Assembly (NCBI RefSeq): GCF_016458825.1
Contig: NZ_CP066744.1
Location: 1,981,868-2,045,867, forward strand
Source: Miniphocaeibacter halophilus
Lineage (GTDB): Bacteria; Bacillota; Clostridia; Tissierellales; Peptoniphilaceae
Reading direction: 5' to 3'
DNA: 64,000 nucleotides
Below, piece after piece: positions 33,678 through 43,648 of this stretch. The notes beneath the pieces are model-generated. The model was not told the DNA's origin. It ran no database searches and was given only the letters and a program-made list of their open reading frames with translations. A program made the position numbers and the translations under genes. Position 1 is the stretch's first letter; each line of letters opens with the position of its first letter.

Positions 33678-34225
33678 TATAATCTCCTTATTTATATTGT
33701 AAAAATAAATTCAAGTATATTCTATTATAGTATATAAAGTAGTAAATGTCTTATAAAAATAAAATTAAAACATATTAGCTAAATAACTCTATTAAATATA
33801 GTTAATTAGGAATTTTAAATTTAAGGATTAAAAAAGATGATTTAAAATCAAAAAATTACAAGGGCAGATTATATTTAAGTAATATAAATTAGATTTTATT
33901 AAAGAATAATGGAATTTCATAGTTAAATATAAATAAATTACCTTTAAACATTGATATTAAGCCGTTTGGCTTTAAATTGTCGTTTAAGCTTATATTAAAA
34001 GAAAAGAGTAGTAAACTATGACTACTTTTAACCATAAATAAAAAAATAGAGTATTTTATAGTCATTTAAATCTTTTCTTGTAATAATTAAAAATTTAATG
34101 AAGCCAATAGAAAATTATCAGGCAGCTATATAGCTGCCTGATATAAAAGTAGTTTGTTATTTTATTGTACACCAACACCATTTGACAAAGAACCTATATT
34201 ATTATCTTTAAAATAGAATAAAAAA
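33678..34225. other. Gene-poor 550-base interval with hairpins
   Basis: No supported gene on either strand. The sequence is extremely AT-rich. It holds small hairpins, AGCC-GTTT-GGCT (near 33959-33970) and AGTAGT/ACTACT (34007-34026), and the perfect palindrome at 34117-34142. A small RNA is possible, but I find no promoter-terminator pair that defines one. It lies between rny and the PHP gene, where a sporulation gene such as spoVS is found in many relatives. Confidence 0.6.
34117..34142. terminator. Perfect 26-base palindrome, possible second terminator after rny
   Basis: ATCAGGCAGCTAT and its exact complement meet without a spacer at 34129/34130. On the minus strand it is followed by AATTTTCTATT, a weak U tract, so it may back up the rny terminator or end an unknown short transcript. 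Confidence 0.5.
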
Positions 34226-34249
34226 AAACTATTACAAATGTAATAGTTT
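34226..34249 (-). terminator. rny terminator
   Basis: Arms AAACTATTAC and GTAATAGTTT around AAAT (34226-34249); on the minus strand the stem runs into a T8 tract. It lies 7 bases after the rny stop codon. Confidence 0.88.
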
Positions 34250-34255
34250 GATTTT

Positions 34256-35809
34256 CTATTTTGCATAATCTGTTACTCGGCTTTCCCTTATAACATTTAC
34301 TTTAATTTGACCTGGATATTCTAGTTCATCTTCGATTCTAGCAGAAATATCCCTAGCCAATATAATCATTTCATCTTCAGAAATTTCTTCTGGTTTAACC
34401 ATTATCCTTAATTCTCTACCAGCTTGAATAGCATAGGATTTGTCTACTCCTTTAAAGGAACTTGAAATTTCTTCTAGACTTTCTAATCTTTGAATATAAT
34501 TTTCAATAGCTTCTCTTCTAGCGCCTGGTCTTGCAGCTGAAATTGCATCAGCAGCTTGTACTAAAACCGCTTCTATGGTTGTAGGTTCAACATCGCCATG
34601 ATGTGATTCAATACAATTAATAACTTCTGGTTTTTCTTTAAATCTTTTAGCAGCTTGGACACCTAATTCAACATGAGGGCCTTCAATTTCATGATCTATT
34701 GCTTTACCAATATCGTGTAATAAACCGCCTCTTTTAGCTAGTTTAACATCTGCTCCTATTTCAGCAGCCATCATTCCTGCAATATTGGATACTTCAATAG
34801 AATGTTTTAAAACATTTTGACCGTAACTTGTTCTGTAATGTAATTTTCCTAATAATTTTACAATTTCAGGATGGATTCCATGTACATTGGTTTCATCACA
34901 TGCATTTTCCCCGTTAATTTTAATAGTAGCATCAACTTCTTTAGTTGCTTTTTCTACCATTTCTTCAATTCTAGTTGGGTGAATTCTTCCATCTAAAATT
35001 AATTTTTCAAGAGCAATTCTTGCGATTTCTCTTCTAACAGGATTAAAGGCTGATAAAACTACAGCTTCAGGTGTATCATCGATAATTAAATCAACACCAG
35101 TTAATGTTTCAAAAGCTCTTATATTTCTTCCTTCTCTACCAATAATTCTACCTTTCATTTCATCATTAGGCAATGAAACAACCGATACGGTAGATTCAGC
35201 TACATAATCAGCAGCATATCTTTGAATAGATGTGGTGATTATTTCTCTGGCATAAGAATCTGCCTTGTCCTTGGTTTTAGCTTCTAACTCCTTAATAATC
35301 ATAGCTTGTTCATGAGTAACTTGTTCTCTTAAGTCATTAAGTAAAACATTTTTAGCTTCATCTTGAGTTAAATTAGCAACTCGTTCTAATTCTTGAAGTT
35401 GTTTATCTACAATTTCTTGAATTTCTTTTTGTTTAATTTCAATATTTTTCATTTCAGTGTCTAATTTAGCATTTTTCTTCTCTAAAATATCACTTTTACG
35501 TTCAAGATTTTCTTCTTTTTGTAGAATTCTTTTTTCAGATTTTTGAATTTCTAATCTTCTTTCTCGATTTTCATTTTCTTGCTCGGTTCTTAATTTAAAA
35601 ATTTCATCTTTTGCTTCTACTAACATAGCTTTTTTAGTTGAATCAGCTTCTTTATTAGCATCTTCAATTATTTTTGCTGCATGAATTTCAGCACTTCCGA
35701 TATGCTTTTCGGAAATATTTTTTCTCATTAAAAAACCGACTAACAAGCCGATTATAAGGGTAATAATACTAGCTATTGTAGTAATTAATACGTTATTCAA
35801 ATAACGCAC
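34256..35809 (-). CDS. rny: Ribonuclease Y
   Basis: A 517-residue membrane-anchored endoribonuclease that starts mRNA decay. One N-terminal membrane segment (about residues 5-27), a long charged coiled coil (about 40-200), a KH domain ([19 protein letters not shown]) and an HD domain ([12 protein letters not shown]) are in the expected order, ending in [20 protein letters not shown]. In many Firmicutes rny follows recA directly; here the SbcCD-like genes lie between. It has its own promoter, with a hairpin at the predicted 5' end of its mRNA. Confidence 0.96.
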   Translation of the reverse strand: MRYLNNVLITTIASIITLIIGLLVGFLMRKNISEKHIGSAEIHAAKIIEDANKEADSTKKAMLVEAKDEIFKLRTEQENENRERRLEIQKSEKRILQKEENLERKSDILEKKNAKLDTEMKNIEIKQKEIQEIVDKQLQELERVANLTQDEAKNVLLNDLREQVTHEQAMIIKELEAKTKDKADSYAREIITTSIQRYAADYVAESTVSVVSLPNDEMKGRIIGREGRNIRAFETLTGVDLIIDDTPEAVVLSAFNPVRREIARIALEKLILDGRIHPTRIEEMVEKATKEVDATIKINGENACDETNVHGIHPEIVKLLGKLHYRTSYGQNVLKHSIEVSNIAGMMAAEIGADVKLAKRGGLLHDIGKAIDHEIEGPHVELGVQAAKRFKEKPEVINCIESHHGDVEPTTIEAVLVQAADAISAARPGARREAIENYIQRLESLEEISSSFKGVDKSYAIQAGRELRIMVKPEEISEDEMIILARDISARIEDELEYPGQIKVNVIRESRVTDYAK

Positions 35810-35842
35810 CCCCTAAATAATATTAAATTTTCAATATTCATA

Positions 35843-35878
35843 AAAATATAACAAAATATTAAAATTTTGTTATATTTT
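35843..35878 (-). promoter_or_regulatory. Hairpin at the 5' end of the rny transcript
   Basis: Perfect 15-bp stem (arms 35843-35857 and 35864-35878, loop ATTAAA). It lies just downstream of the rny -10 and so would fold at the extreme 5' end of the mRNA. It could protect the message, regulate rny, or terminate read-through from the upstream ATPase genes (minus-strand tail TTTTTATG). Confidence 0.6.
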
Positions 35879-35886
35879 ACATACTA

Positions 35887-35915
35887 AGTATAAGCTTTTG
35901 CAGCTTAAAAGTCAA
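35887..35915 (-). promoter_or_regulatory. rny promoter
   Basis: On the minus strand, TTGACT (complement of 35910-35915), a 17-base spacer and TATACT (complement of 35887-35892). Well placed between the SbcC-like gene and rny. Confidence 0.75.
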
Positions 35916-35932
35916 GAATTCCACTTTAACAA

Positions 35933-36588
35933 TCAAAAGTTTATTGTTTCAGTTTTTGAAATCATATCCTCTTTAATTATTCTATATCCTTTATTGCCAA
36001 TTGAAGCAATATGTTCATTGTGAGAAATTAAAATTATTTGTTTATCAAATTCTTCAGATACCTTTTTTATAAAATTTGATACATTAAATATATAATCCTC
36101 ACTAACGTGTTTAGCTGGTTCATCCAAAACTAATGGACCATCTATAGTTGGTTTATATTTTAACAAAAAAGCTAATCGTAATGCTAAGGAGAGTATATCT
36201 ATTACTCCTCCCCCCTACTATCCTGAATCTTGTATTTATATATATTATCATCTTGTTTTTCTAGTATAAAAAATTCAGCACTATTTTTACCTCTTAATTG
36301 ACTTAGTTCGATTTCAAACTCTAAATCATTATTAAAAACCAATTTTAAACAGCTAGTTACAATTGACTTAATTTGTTGGCTGGCTTGTTCTCTAGAAAAA
36401 TCAGCAGTTTGTTTTAATAAAGTATCTACTAATAACAAATCTTGGTTATTTTCAACCAACTTGTTTATTCTTTTATCTATTCTATTTATATTATTTTCAA
36501 TAGCTTTTTTTTGTCCAAGATTTAATTGATACTTTTCTTTTTTAGAATTAAAACTAGATATTATTTCATTATAATCTATATCAATCAT
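35933..36588 (-). CDS. C-terminal half of a SbcC/Rad50-like ATPase, frameshifted in a G6 run
   Basis: Two reading frames (36588-36202 and 36166-35933) become one 218-residue protein if one G is added to the G6 run (C6 on the plus strand, 36210-36215). The join then reads DSRGGGVIDILSLALRLAFL, the ABC signature region of phage-type SbcC proteins, followed by LVLDEPAKHVSEDY (Walker B) and QIILISHNEH (H-loop). The first 80 residues are coiled coil. This supplies what the 480-residue N-terminal partner lacks, so the two would form one ATPase. It begins on TAATG with the 78-residue gene. Sequencing error or slippage in the G run are both possible. Confidence 0.75.
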
Positions 36589-36824
36589 TAAATATCCTCT
36601 GATAATAGTTTGCTTGCTTCAAACAGTAATCCATCTATTTCATTTTCTAAATTAGCTATTTCAATTTCCAAATTTTCAGGTTCTACTCCCAATTTCTCTA
36701 TTTCAGCCAAAAGTTCTTCTCTTTGTTTATTTAAACTTTCTAAAGTAGATTCTGCTCTTGCTCTTTTAATTTTTGCATCATCTAATCTATTTTTTAAGTT
36801 ACTAATTTCTTTACTATAATCCAT
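36588..36824 (-). CDS. Small coiled-coil protein within the split SbcC-like operon
   Basis: A 78-residue, entirely helical, acidic-basic heptad protein (for example KRARAESTLESLNKQREEL and PENLEIEIANLENEIDGL). No known catalytic motif. It sits between the N- and C-terminal ATPase halves, 5 bases after the first and sharing TAATG with the second, so it probably continues or bridges the coiled-coil arm. I do not recognise a named family. Confidence 0.75.
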   Translation of the reverse strand: MDYSKEISNLKNRLDDAKIKRARAESTLESLNKQREELLAEIEKLGVEPENLEIEIANLENEIDGLLFEASKLLSEDI

Positions 36825-36829
36825 TTTAT

Positions 36830-38272
36830 TTATACCTCATATTCACTAATAATTTTATTTAAATGATTTTCATCTAAATCATTGAAACAATAGGGACATA
36901 TAGAAGATTCTTTTAATAAATCAATATATTTTTCAAGAATTTTATTATTAACCATAGACTCTGTCTTAATAGTATCTTCTAAATAAAGTATTTTTTTATT
37001 AATCTCTTCTAGATTTTCCTTATATTTATTTAGTTTTTCATAAATAATTTCTAAAGAAGTGCTTTTATTGTATTTTAAAGATAAGTCATCTATATTTTTA
37101 AATTGTTTTATATAAATATTACCATTTTTAATTCTACTATTAATCTCAATTAAATTTTTATTTAAATTAAATAGTTTTATATATTTCTTTTCTAAACTAT
37201 CTAATTTTTTTAACTGTATACTTAGATTATTTACCTTATTGGATTTTATTAAAGAAAGAAATCTTTCAATATTATAATTTAATGGTACTAATTTATTATG
37301 AATTGATTGTAATTTACTGTATTTATTGGATTTTTCAACTATATCTTCATATTTAACAATAACATTGTTTAAGTTTTTTGTTTTGCTAAGTATTGAATTA
37401 TATTTATTAATTTCATTATTAACTGATAATAATTTAAGATTAATATTTCTTAAATTATTGCGTTTAGTCAAAATTGAAGAAGATTTCTCAACTATATTTT
37501 CATAATTTAAGAGATTTGCAAATTTATTAATATATATATTATAATCATTAATTTGGTTTTGAATATTCAGATAAGAACTATTAATTCTTTTATATTTTTC
37601 TAATAGTATCTTTTTCTTGTCTATTTCACTTATAATATTACTAATATATTTAATTTCCTCTAATTCAGAATCCAAGAAATCATAATTTTTCAAATTCTCT
37701 AGCTGAATATCTTTTTCTTTTTCTAATGATTTTTTTTCAGCATTTATTTCATTGATGTCTTTAGATAGTTTGTTCAAAGCTAAATCTACCTTTTCAATTC
37801 CAGCTAATTTACCAATAGCTACAGCCTTAATTGATGGAGATTCTGTTAATAGGAAAGGACTTTCTAACTGATCGGAAATATTTAATGCAATTAAATTATT
37901 ACCATCTAATTGAACTTTTGATATATTTGTAACATCTATTACTTCTTTTGGAACTTTAGTTCCAAATCCTTCAAATCTTTCTACTTCTCCAGCTGGATAA
38001 GTTATTTCATAATAATTTTTGGATTTACTACGTCCTCTTGTAATTATAATTTCATTATCAAAATAAAGAATAATTTTAGCTTCTTTACTATTTTTTCTTA
38101 TGAAGTCAATTCCAGATGGCTCATTGAATAAAACCCATTTTAAAGCACGAATAACAGCAGTTTTACCACTATCAGAAGGACCAATAATAACATTGACCTT
38201 ATTATCAAAGTATAAATCTGTATATTCATGGGATTGAAAATTGATTATTTCCATTCTTCTTAAATAAGTCAT
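36830..38272 (-). CDS. N-terminal half of a SbcC/Rad50-like ATPase ending at a zinc-hook motif
   Basis: A 480-residue protein with the Rad50/SbcC N-terminal ATPase: FQSHEYTDLYF, Walker A GPSDSGKTAVIRALKWVLF and a Q-loop region (about residues 1-170), then a long lysine/asparagine-rich coiled coil (about 170-450) and a terminal CPYC zinc-hook-like motif in ESSICPYCFNDLD. Walker B and signature motifs are absent and are encoded by the gene ending at 35933. The protein thus stops where a normal SbcC chain turns back. Its start overlaps the end of the SbcD-like gene by 4 bases. Confidence 0.8.
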   Translation of the reverse strand: MTYLRRMEIINFQSHEYTDLYFDNKVNVIIGPSDSGKTAVIRALKWVLFNEPSGIDFIRKNSKEAKIILYFDNEIIITRGRSKSKNYYEITYPAGEVERFEGFGTKVPKEVIDVTNISKVQLDGNNLIALNISDQLESPFLLTESPSIKAVAIGKLAGIEKVDLALNKLSKDINEINAEKKSLEKEKDIQLENLKNYDFLDSELEEIKYISNIISEIDKKKILLEKYKRINSSYLNIQNQINDYNIYINKFANLLNYENIVEKSSSILTKRNNLRNINLKLLSVNNEINKYNSILSKTKNLNNVIVKYEDIVEKSNKYSKLQSIHNKLVPLNYNIERFLSLIKSNKVNNLSIQLKKLDSLEKKYIKLFNLNKNLIEINSRIKNGNIYIKQFKNIDDLSLKYNKSTSLEIIYEKLNKYKENLEEINKKILYLEDTIKTESMVNNKILEKYIDLLKESSICPYCFNDLDENHLNKIISEYEV

Positions 38273-39237
38273 TTTTTATTAACCTCGATATCTTCTATTC
38301 TTTTTAACGCTTCTTCCAGTATTCTTTTAGGAAAGTTATTTTTTTCTGATATTTCTTTTAATATATCATAAATATTATAACTTTCTAAGTTACTACTTTG
38401 GCGAACTAAAAGTTTGAAATCCTCCAGTGCTTCAGATTTTAATTTTTCATAATTATTATTTATTTTTAAAACATCTTCTCCAGGTAAGGCTGATTTTAAT
38501 GGAATTTCTTTAATATTTATTCCTTCCTTTGAAATATCCATAATGACTACCTCTGGAATTCTTTTTAATTCAGGTTTACTACTGTTAGTCCTAAGTAAAC
38601 TACCAGGATTTATAAAATATTTGTTATTTATATTTTTAACTCCAAAACCTGTATGATAATGACCAGATAAAACTATATCAGCATCAATTTCTAAAATCTC
38701 TTCAATTAAAGTATGACTTACTGAATCGACAAAGGGTTTGTCTATTAAAAAACTATGAATTAAAAAAATATGATAGTCAACATCTTCTAATCGTTGTGGG
38801 AAATAATATTTTTTGTATTCACTATCAATATCATATATATATGGACATCCGGATAATTGAATACGTAAATTTTCTTCTTTTAATATAATAGGATCATCTT
38901 TATTAATAAGGGTTACAATATCTAAAGTATTTAATAATCCTAACATTGATCTATCGACAGTATTTGGATTATGACCATAAATATCATGATTTCCACTAAT
39001 TATATAAATTGGTTTATTAAAAGATTTTAAAATGTTTGCAAATTTACCTATGATCCTTACAGGAATATCTGGTCTGTCAAATAAATCACCACCATGTAAT
39101 ACATAGTCAATATCATATTTATTGATTAATGAATTTATTTCAGCAAATTTATTCTCTATAGTTTCTAAAAAATTATCTTTTCTTGAAACAGGATTTGTTG
39201 ATCTTATATGAGTATCTGTAAAAAATAAAAATTTCAT
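38269..39237 (-). CDS. SbcD/Mre11-like metallophosphoesterase
   Basis: A 322-residue calcineurin-like nuclease. Metal motifs are FFTDTHIRSTNP at the N-terminus, LHGGDLFDRPD, ISGNHDIYGHN, a histidine in LIHSFL, and LSGHYHTGFG. It is shorter than E. coli SbcD and closer in size to phage Mre11 (T4 gp47-like) proteins. It should form the nuclease of a complex with the following split ATPase, acting on DNA ends or hairpins in repair. It starts behind AGGTGA, 45 bases after recA. Confidence 0.85.
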   Translation of the reverse strand: MKFLFFTDTHIRSTNPVSRKDNFLETIENKFAEINSLINKYDIDYVLHGGDLFDRPDIPVRIIGKFANILKSFNKPIYIISGNHDIYGHNPNTVDRSMLGLLNTLDIVTLINKDDPIILKEENLRIQLSGCPYIYDIDSEYKKYYFPQRLEDVDYHIFLIHSFLIDKPFVDSVSHTLIEEILEIDADIVLSGHYHTGFGVKNINNKYFINPGSLLRTNSSKPELKRIPEVVIMDISKEGINIKEIPLKSALPGEDVLKINNNYEKLKSEALEDFKLLVRQSSNLESYNIYDILKEISEKNNFPKRILEEALKRIEDIEVNKK

Positions 39238-39251
39238 AAATCACCTACAAT

Positions 39252-39279
39252 AAGACCTCCTTATTTGTAAGGAGGTCTT
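39252..39279 (-). terminator. Hairpin between recA and the SbcD-like gene
   Basis: Perfect 12-bp stem, AAGACCTCCTTA (39252-39263) and TAAGGAGGTCTT (39268-39279), loop TTTG. It lies 3 bases after the recA stop. On the minus strand no T run follows, so it is more likely a partial terminator or 3'-stabilising hairpin of recA mRNA than a full stop. Confidence 0.6.
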
Positions 39280-39282
39280 TAA

Positions 39283-40335
39283 TTATTCTTCAATATTTAT
39301 CTCTTTTTCAACTATGTCTTCATTGCCATTATTAATATTATAATGAGCATAGGTTTTTTTAGAAACTTCATCTAGTATTTCTGGATGATTTTCTAAGAAA
39401 TCTTTTGCTTTTTCCCTACCTTGTCCCAAACGTTCCTCATTGTATGAATACCAAGCACCTGCTTTATTAATAATACCAGCTTCAGCAGCCATATCTAACA
39501 AGGCACCGACTTTAGAAATTCCGGTTCCATACATTATATCAAATTCTACTTGTTTAAAAGGTGGAGCTACCTTATTTTTCACCACTTTAACTCTAGTTCT
39601 ATTTCCTACTATACTATCCCCATCTTTTATAGCCTCAGCTCTTCTAACTTCCAATCTAACACTGGAATAGAATTTCAAAGCTCTACCACCTGTTGTAGTT
39701 TCTGGATTCCCGAACATAATACCAACCTTTTCTCTTAATTGGTTTATAAATACAACAGTAGTATTTGATTTTGCTATTACTCCAGTAAGTTTTCTTAGAG
39801 CCTGTGACATTAGTCTAGCTTGTAAACCAACATGGGAGTCACCCATATCCCCTTCAATTTCAGCTCTTGGAACTAATGCTGCTACTGAATCAATAACAAC
39901 TATATCTAACGCACTACTTCTAACAAGAGATTCTGTTATTTCTAAAGCTTGTTCACCTGTATCTGGTTGGGAAACAATTAGTTCATCTATATCTACACCA
40001 AGATTTGTAGCATATTGAGCATCTAAGGCATGTTCTGCATCAATGAAAGCTGCTATTCCTCCGTCTTTTTGTGCTTCAGCAATTACATGAAGTGCTAATG
40101 TTGTTTTTCCTGAAGACTCAGGACCATATATTTCTACAACTCTTCCACGTGGAATTCCTCCAATACCTAGGGCTATATCTAAATTAATTGCACCAGTAGA
40201 AATGGAAGCTATATTTTGCTTAGGAGTATCTCCTAAAAGCATAACAGAACCTTTACCAAATTGTTTTTCAATATTTTTAAAAGTATTTTGTAATGCTTGG
40301 TTTTTGTCTTTATCATTTGTAAAATTTAATGACAT
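39283..40335 (-). CDS. recA: RecA recombinase
   Basis: A 350-residue strand-exchange protein and LexA co-protease. Walker A GPESSGKT is at residues 71-78, with [11 protein letters not shown] and the L2-region [15 protein letters not shown] following. Normal length with an acidic C-terminus. It follows pgsA by 13 bases on the minus strand and precedes the SbcCD-like genes. No LexA box is visible directly upstream, so SOS induction would need a promoter further up. Confidence 0.97.
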   Translation of the reverse strand: MSLNFTNDKDKNQALQNTFKNIEKQFGKGSVMLLGDTPKQNIASISTGAINLDIALGIGGIPRGRVVEIYGPESSGKTTLALHVIAEAQKDGGIAAFIDAEHALDAQYATNLGVDIDELIVSQPDTGEQALEITESLVRSSALDIVVIDSVAALVPRAEIEGDMGDSHVGLQARLMSQALRKLTGVIAKSNTTVVFINQLREKVGIMFGNPETTTGGRALKFYSSVRLEVRRAEAIKDGDSIVGNRTRVKVVKNKVAPPFKQVEFDIMYGTGISKVGALLDMAAEAGIINKAGAWYSYNEERLGQGREKAKDFLENHPEILDEVSKKTYAHYNINNGNEDIVEKEINIEE

Positions 40336-40348
40336 ATTATTATTCTCC

Positions 40349-40891
40349 TTAAATATTATCTAAATCTAATACATGTATATTTTTTATTAAATAATCTATA
40401 CCAGATATAATTGTTAATATAACTGAAATATAATATACAATACTTATAATAAACGTTGGAATCCAAAATAAAATGCTTCCACTAAATAGAATCATTATAA
40501 TTGCTAAAAATTGTGAAACAGTTTTAAATTTACCCCAAAAACTTGCAGCTATAGTAATACCGTTAGAAGCTGCTAAAACTCTAAATCCTGTAATAATAAA
40601 TTCTCTTGCGACAACAATGCAGACAGTCCAAGCTGGTATTAATCCTAACTCTATAAACATGATTAATGCAGCTGTTACTAACATTTTATCAGCAAGTGGA
40701 TCTAAAAATTTACCAAATGTTGTAACTAGGTTACGGCTTCTAGCTAAATGACCATCAATAAAATCCGTTAAAGAAGCAATAACAAAAACAAGCCCGGGTA
40801 TTAAGCTATCAATACCTAGTACCATAAGTAATATAATAAAAACAGGAATTAATATTAATCTAAAAATTGTAAACTTATTTGCAATATTCAT
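40349..40891 (-). CDS. pgsA: CDP-diacylglycerol-glycerol-3-phosphate 3-phosphatidyltransferase
   Basis: A 180-residue membrane enzyme making phosphatidylglycerol phosphate. The CDP-alcohol phosphotransferase motif is [12 protein letters not shown] followed by [11 protein letters not shown] (D-G-x2-A-R-x8-G-x3-D-x3-D). About five hydrophobic segments are present. It lies directly after ftsK with no gap and before recA, a usual Firmicute order. Confidence 0.93.
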   Translation of the reverse strand: MNIANKFTIFRLILIPVFIILLMVLGIDSLIPGLVFVIASLTDFIDGHLARSRNLVTTFGKFLDPLADKMLVTAALIMFIELGLIPAWTVCIVVAREFIITGFRVLAASNGITIAASFWGKFKTVSQFLAIIMILFSGSILFWIPTFIISIVYYISVILTIISGIDYLIKNIHVLDLDNI

Positions 40892-43126
40892 CTATTCACC
40901 TATATCCTTTAAATAATCTTTCCCAACTAAAATCTTTCTAGGTTTACTTCCTTCATACCCGCTAACTATACCCATCTCTTCCATTTCATCAATAAGTCTT
41001 CCAGCTCTAGCATAACCTATTTTCATCTTTCTTTGAAGAAGGGATATAGATGCTGAATTTTCATCTAAAATTATTTTCACAGCGTCTTTAAATAGTTCAT
41101 CGGTACTTTGTATATTTTCAGAAGCTTCTTGTTTTTTATCGATATCCTCTATTATATTTTTATCATAATCTGTTATATTTTGATTTTTCAAGTAACTTAC
41201 TATTTTTTCCACTTCACCATCAGAAATAAATGCTCCTTGTATTCTAACAGGCTTAGATACATTTGAAGGGAAGAAGAGCATATCGCCTTTACCTAATAAT
41301 TTTTCTGCACCTGATGTATCCAAAATAGTTCTTGAATCTATTTGTGATGAAACAGCAAAAGAAATTCTAGAAGGAATATTTGCTTTAATTGTACCGGTAA
41401 TAACATCTACTGATGGTCTTTGAGTAGCTACAATTAAATGAATTCCACAAGCTCTTGCCATTTGTGCAAGTCGAGCGATTGAATCTTCAACCTCTCCAGC
41501 TGCAACCATCATTAAATCTGATAATTCATCTATAATTATTACAATATAAGGTAATTTTTCTAAACTATTGTCCGAATTTTTTTCATTATATGATTTAATA
41601 TCTCTGACATAATTTTCAGAAAATATTTTATATCTTCTTTCCATTTCTGTAACAGCCCAATTTAAGGCAAAATTAGCTTTTTTAGCGTTAGTTACAACGG
41701 GTATAGCTAAATGTGGTATTCCATTATAAACGCTTAATTCAACTACTTTTGGGTCAATTAGAATCATTTTAACGTCATCGGGCTTAGCTTTATAGATAAT
41801 ACTCATTATAATTGTATTTATACATACTGATTTACCACTTCCTGTTGCTCCTGCAATAAGTAAATGGGGCATTTTATCTATAGAGGTTACTATAGATTTT
41901 CCAGAAATACTCTTTCCTAAAGCTATAGGCATTAATGAGTTAATTTGCATAAATTCTTTAGAATTTATTATTTCTTTAAAATAGACATCTTCTTTATTGA
42001 TATTTGGTACTTCTATTCCAACAACGGACTTACCCGGTATAGGAGCTTCAATTCTTATATCTGATGAAGCTAATGTCATAGCTAAATCATCGGATAAATT
42101 AACTATTTTACTAACTTTAACTCCAGGAGCAGGTTCTAATTCATAACAAGTAACTGTTGGTCCCTTATTTATTTCCACTACAGAAGCATCAATTCCAAAA
42201 CTAGAAAGGGTACTCTCAATTTTTTTTGCTTTGTTTAATACTTCATCCTTACTATCACCCTTTGATAAATAAGGATCTTTTAGAAGCTCTAAAGGTGGAA
42301 ACTTATAGGGAGTTGTTTCTTTTTCAATTTCAACAGAAAAATCTTCCACAGATAGTTGTTCGATTTCTCCATCTAATTCTTCTAAATTAGAATTATCAAT
42401 AATATTTTTAGATTTAGGAGAATTGTCACTATAGTCATTTATAACAATATCTTCTACTTCTATTTTGTTTTTATTATTATTCTTAGATTTATTATTTTTT
42501 ATAATTGAAGATTTGTTATTATTAGGAATATTTATTTTCTTTATTTTATTGGAAATTTTTTTAAATAGATTTGCAATTCCAATAAAAAATTGTTTTATTT
42601 CTTCTAATAGTTCTTTAAAGGATATATTAAAAATATAAATTCCTGAAAAAATAATATAAAAAATCGTTAAAAGATATATTCCTATTTTACCTATTGAAAT
42701 AAGTAAATAATGTGTAATAAATGCTCCAATAATTCCTGCACCTAAATAGTTACTAGATAATATTTTTGAATTTTCTAATCTCATATTTAAAATAGTTCCA
42801 GTATTCATATTTAAATCTATTAAGATTAAAGAAATAACAAATAATCCATATAATAATAAAAATATGTTTATCAATTTTTTATTTAATTTATTAAAAATAT
42901 AAACTAAAGAATTAATAATTATAATTATAGGAAGTATGTAAGAACCTAATCCTAGTAATTTAAAATAATATTTTTTAAAAAAGTCTCCTATAAATCCTGT
43001 GTTATTCCCAATTAGAAATATATATGAAATAAATATTAGGACTGTAAGTACAATTACAATATTTTTAGGATTTAACCCTTTAGAATATTTATTTTTTTTA
43101 TTTTTCTTTTTCTTTTTTTTGGCCAT
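40892..43126 (-). CDS. ftsK: FtsK/SpoIIIE DNA translocase
   Basis: A 744-residue septal DNA pump. A lysine-rich N-terminus, about four or five membrane segments (to about residue 180), a low-complexity Asn/Lys linker, and the translocase with Walker [19 protein letters not shown] (Walker B) and the SRTILD region. The C-terminal gamma winged helix ([19 protein letters not shown]) would read chromosome-orienting sequences. Whether it acts in division, sporulation or both is not shown. Confidence 0.94.
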   Translation of the reverse strand: MAKKKKKKNKKNKYSKGLNPKNIVIVLTVLIFISYIFLIGNNTGFIGDFFKKYYFKLLGLGSYILPIIIIINSLVYIFNKLNKKLINIFLLLYGLFVISLILIDLNMNTGTILNMRLENSKILSSNYLGAGIIGAFITHYLLISIGKIGIYLLTIFYIIFSGIYIFNISFKELLEEIKQFFIGIANLFKKISNKIKKINIPNNNKSSIIKNNKSKNNNKNKIEVEDIVINDYSDNSPKSKNIIDNSNLEELDGEIEQLSVEDFSVEIEKETTPYKFPPLELLKDPYLSKGDSKDEVLNKAKKIESTLSSFGIDASVVEINKGPTVTCYELEPAPGVKVSKIVNLSDDLAMTLASSDIRIEAPIPGKSVVGIEVPNINKEDVYFKEIINSKEFMQINSLMPIALGKSISGKSIVTSIDKMPHLLIAGATGSGKSVCINTIIMSIIYKAKPDDVKMILIDPKVVELSVYNGIPHLAIPVVTNAKKANFALNWAVTEMERRYKIFSENYVRDIKSYNEKNSDNSLEKLPYIVIIIDELSDLMMVAAGEVEDSIARLAQMARACGIHLIVATQRPSVDVITGTIKANIPSRISFAVSSQIDSRTILDTSGAEKLLGKGDMLFFPSNVSKPVRIQGAFISDGEVEKIVSYLKNQNITDYDKNIIEDIDKKQEASENIQSTDELFKDAVKIILDENSASISLLQRKMKIGYARAGRLIDEMEEMGIVSGYEGSKPRKILVGKDYLKDIGE

Positions 43127-43162
43127 GTAATATCTCCTTGTGACATTATAAATTATATCATA

Positions 43163-43594
43163 TTAATAACCTGTATGACCAAAACCACCAGCATTCCTTT
43201 CTGTATTATCTAAATTTTCAACAAGTTCAAATTCAACTTGTTCGTATTTAGATAATATCATTTGAGCTATTTTGTCACCTGAATTAATAGTATAATCATC
43301 TTTTGAAAGATTGACTAACAATACACCAATTTCTCCTCTATAATCACTGTCAATTGTTCCAATACCATTTATTACAGTAATTCCATGCTTAATAGCCATA
43401 CCACTTCTTGCTCTAACTTGTACTTCATAGCCTACCGGAATTGACATGTATAAACCTGTAGGTATAATTTTTCTTTCTAAGGATTTTAAGGTTAATGGTT
43501 CAGGAAGATAGGCTTGCAAATCAAGTCCTGCTGAACCTAAAGTTGCATATTCCGGTAATGAATTATTGCTTTTATTAATTATTTTTATTTTCAT
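43163..43594 (-). CDS. dut: dUTP pyrophosphatase
   Basis: A 143-residue trimeric dUTPase converting dUTP to dUMP. Motifs in order: SAGLDLQAY, RARSGMAIKHG, GTIDSDYRGEIGV, GDKIAQMI and the C-terminal RNAGGFGHTGY arm. The ATG at 43594 is chosen because GGAGGGAC lies just upstream; a longer opening at 43621 has no ribosome site. Confidence 0.94.
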   Translation of the reverse strand: MKIKIINKSNNSLPEYATLGSAGLDLQAYLPEPLTLKSLERKIIPTGLYMSIPVGYEVQVRARSGMAIKHGITVINGIGTIDSDYRGEIGVLLVNLSKDDYTINSGDKIAQMILSKYEQVEFELVENLDNTERNAGGFGHTGY

Positions 43595-43615
43595 AGTCCC
43601 TCCACTAAAAAATAA

Positions 43616-43635
43616 AAACATAGTTTCCTATGTTT
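43616..43635 (-). terminator. Terminator of pnp
   Basis: Arms AAACATAG (43616-43623) and CTATGTTT (43628-43635), loop TTTC. On the minus strand the stem runs into a T-rich tail. It lies between pnp and dut. Confidence 0.75.
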
Positions 43636-43648
43636 CATTTTAATCTTA

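Noticed and set aside
34162-34200. Minus-strand peptide-like end (NNIGSLSNGVGVQ then stop) downstream of rny
   Set aside because: No start codon or ribosome site; the open frame runs back through the rny terminator. It may be a relic, but it cannot be supported as a gene.
36588-36830. Frameshifts as the cause of the 78-residue coiled-coil gene being separate from the N-terminal ATPase half
   Set aside because: There is a clean stop, a ribosome site and an ATG five bases later, and the N-terminal protein ends naturally at the CPYC hook; no homopolymer explains the junction.
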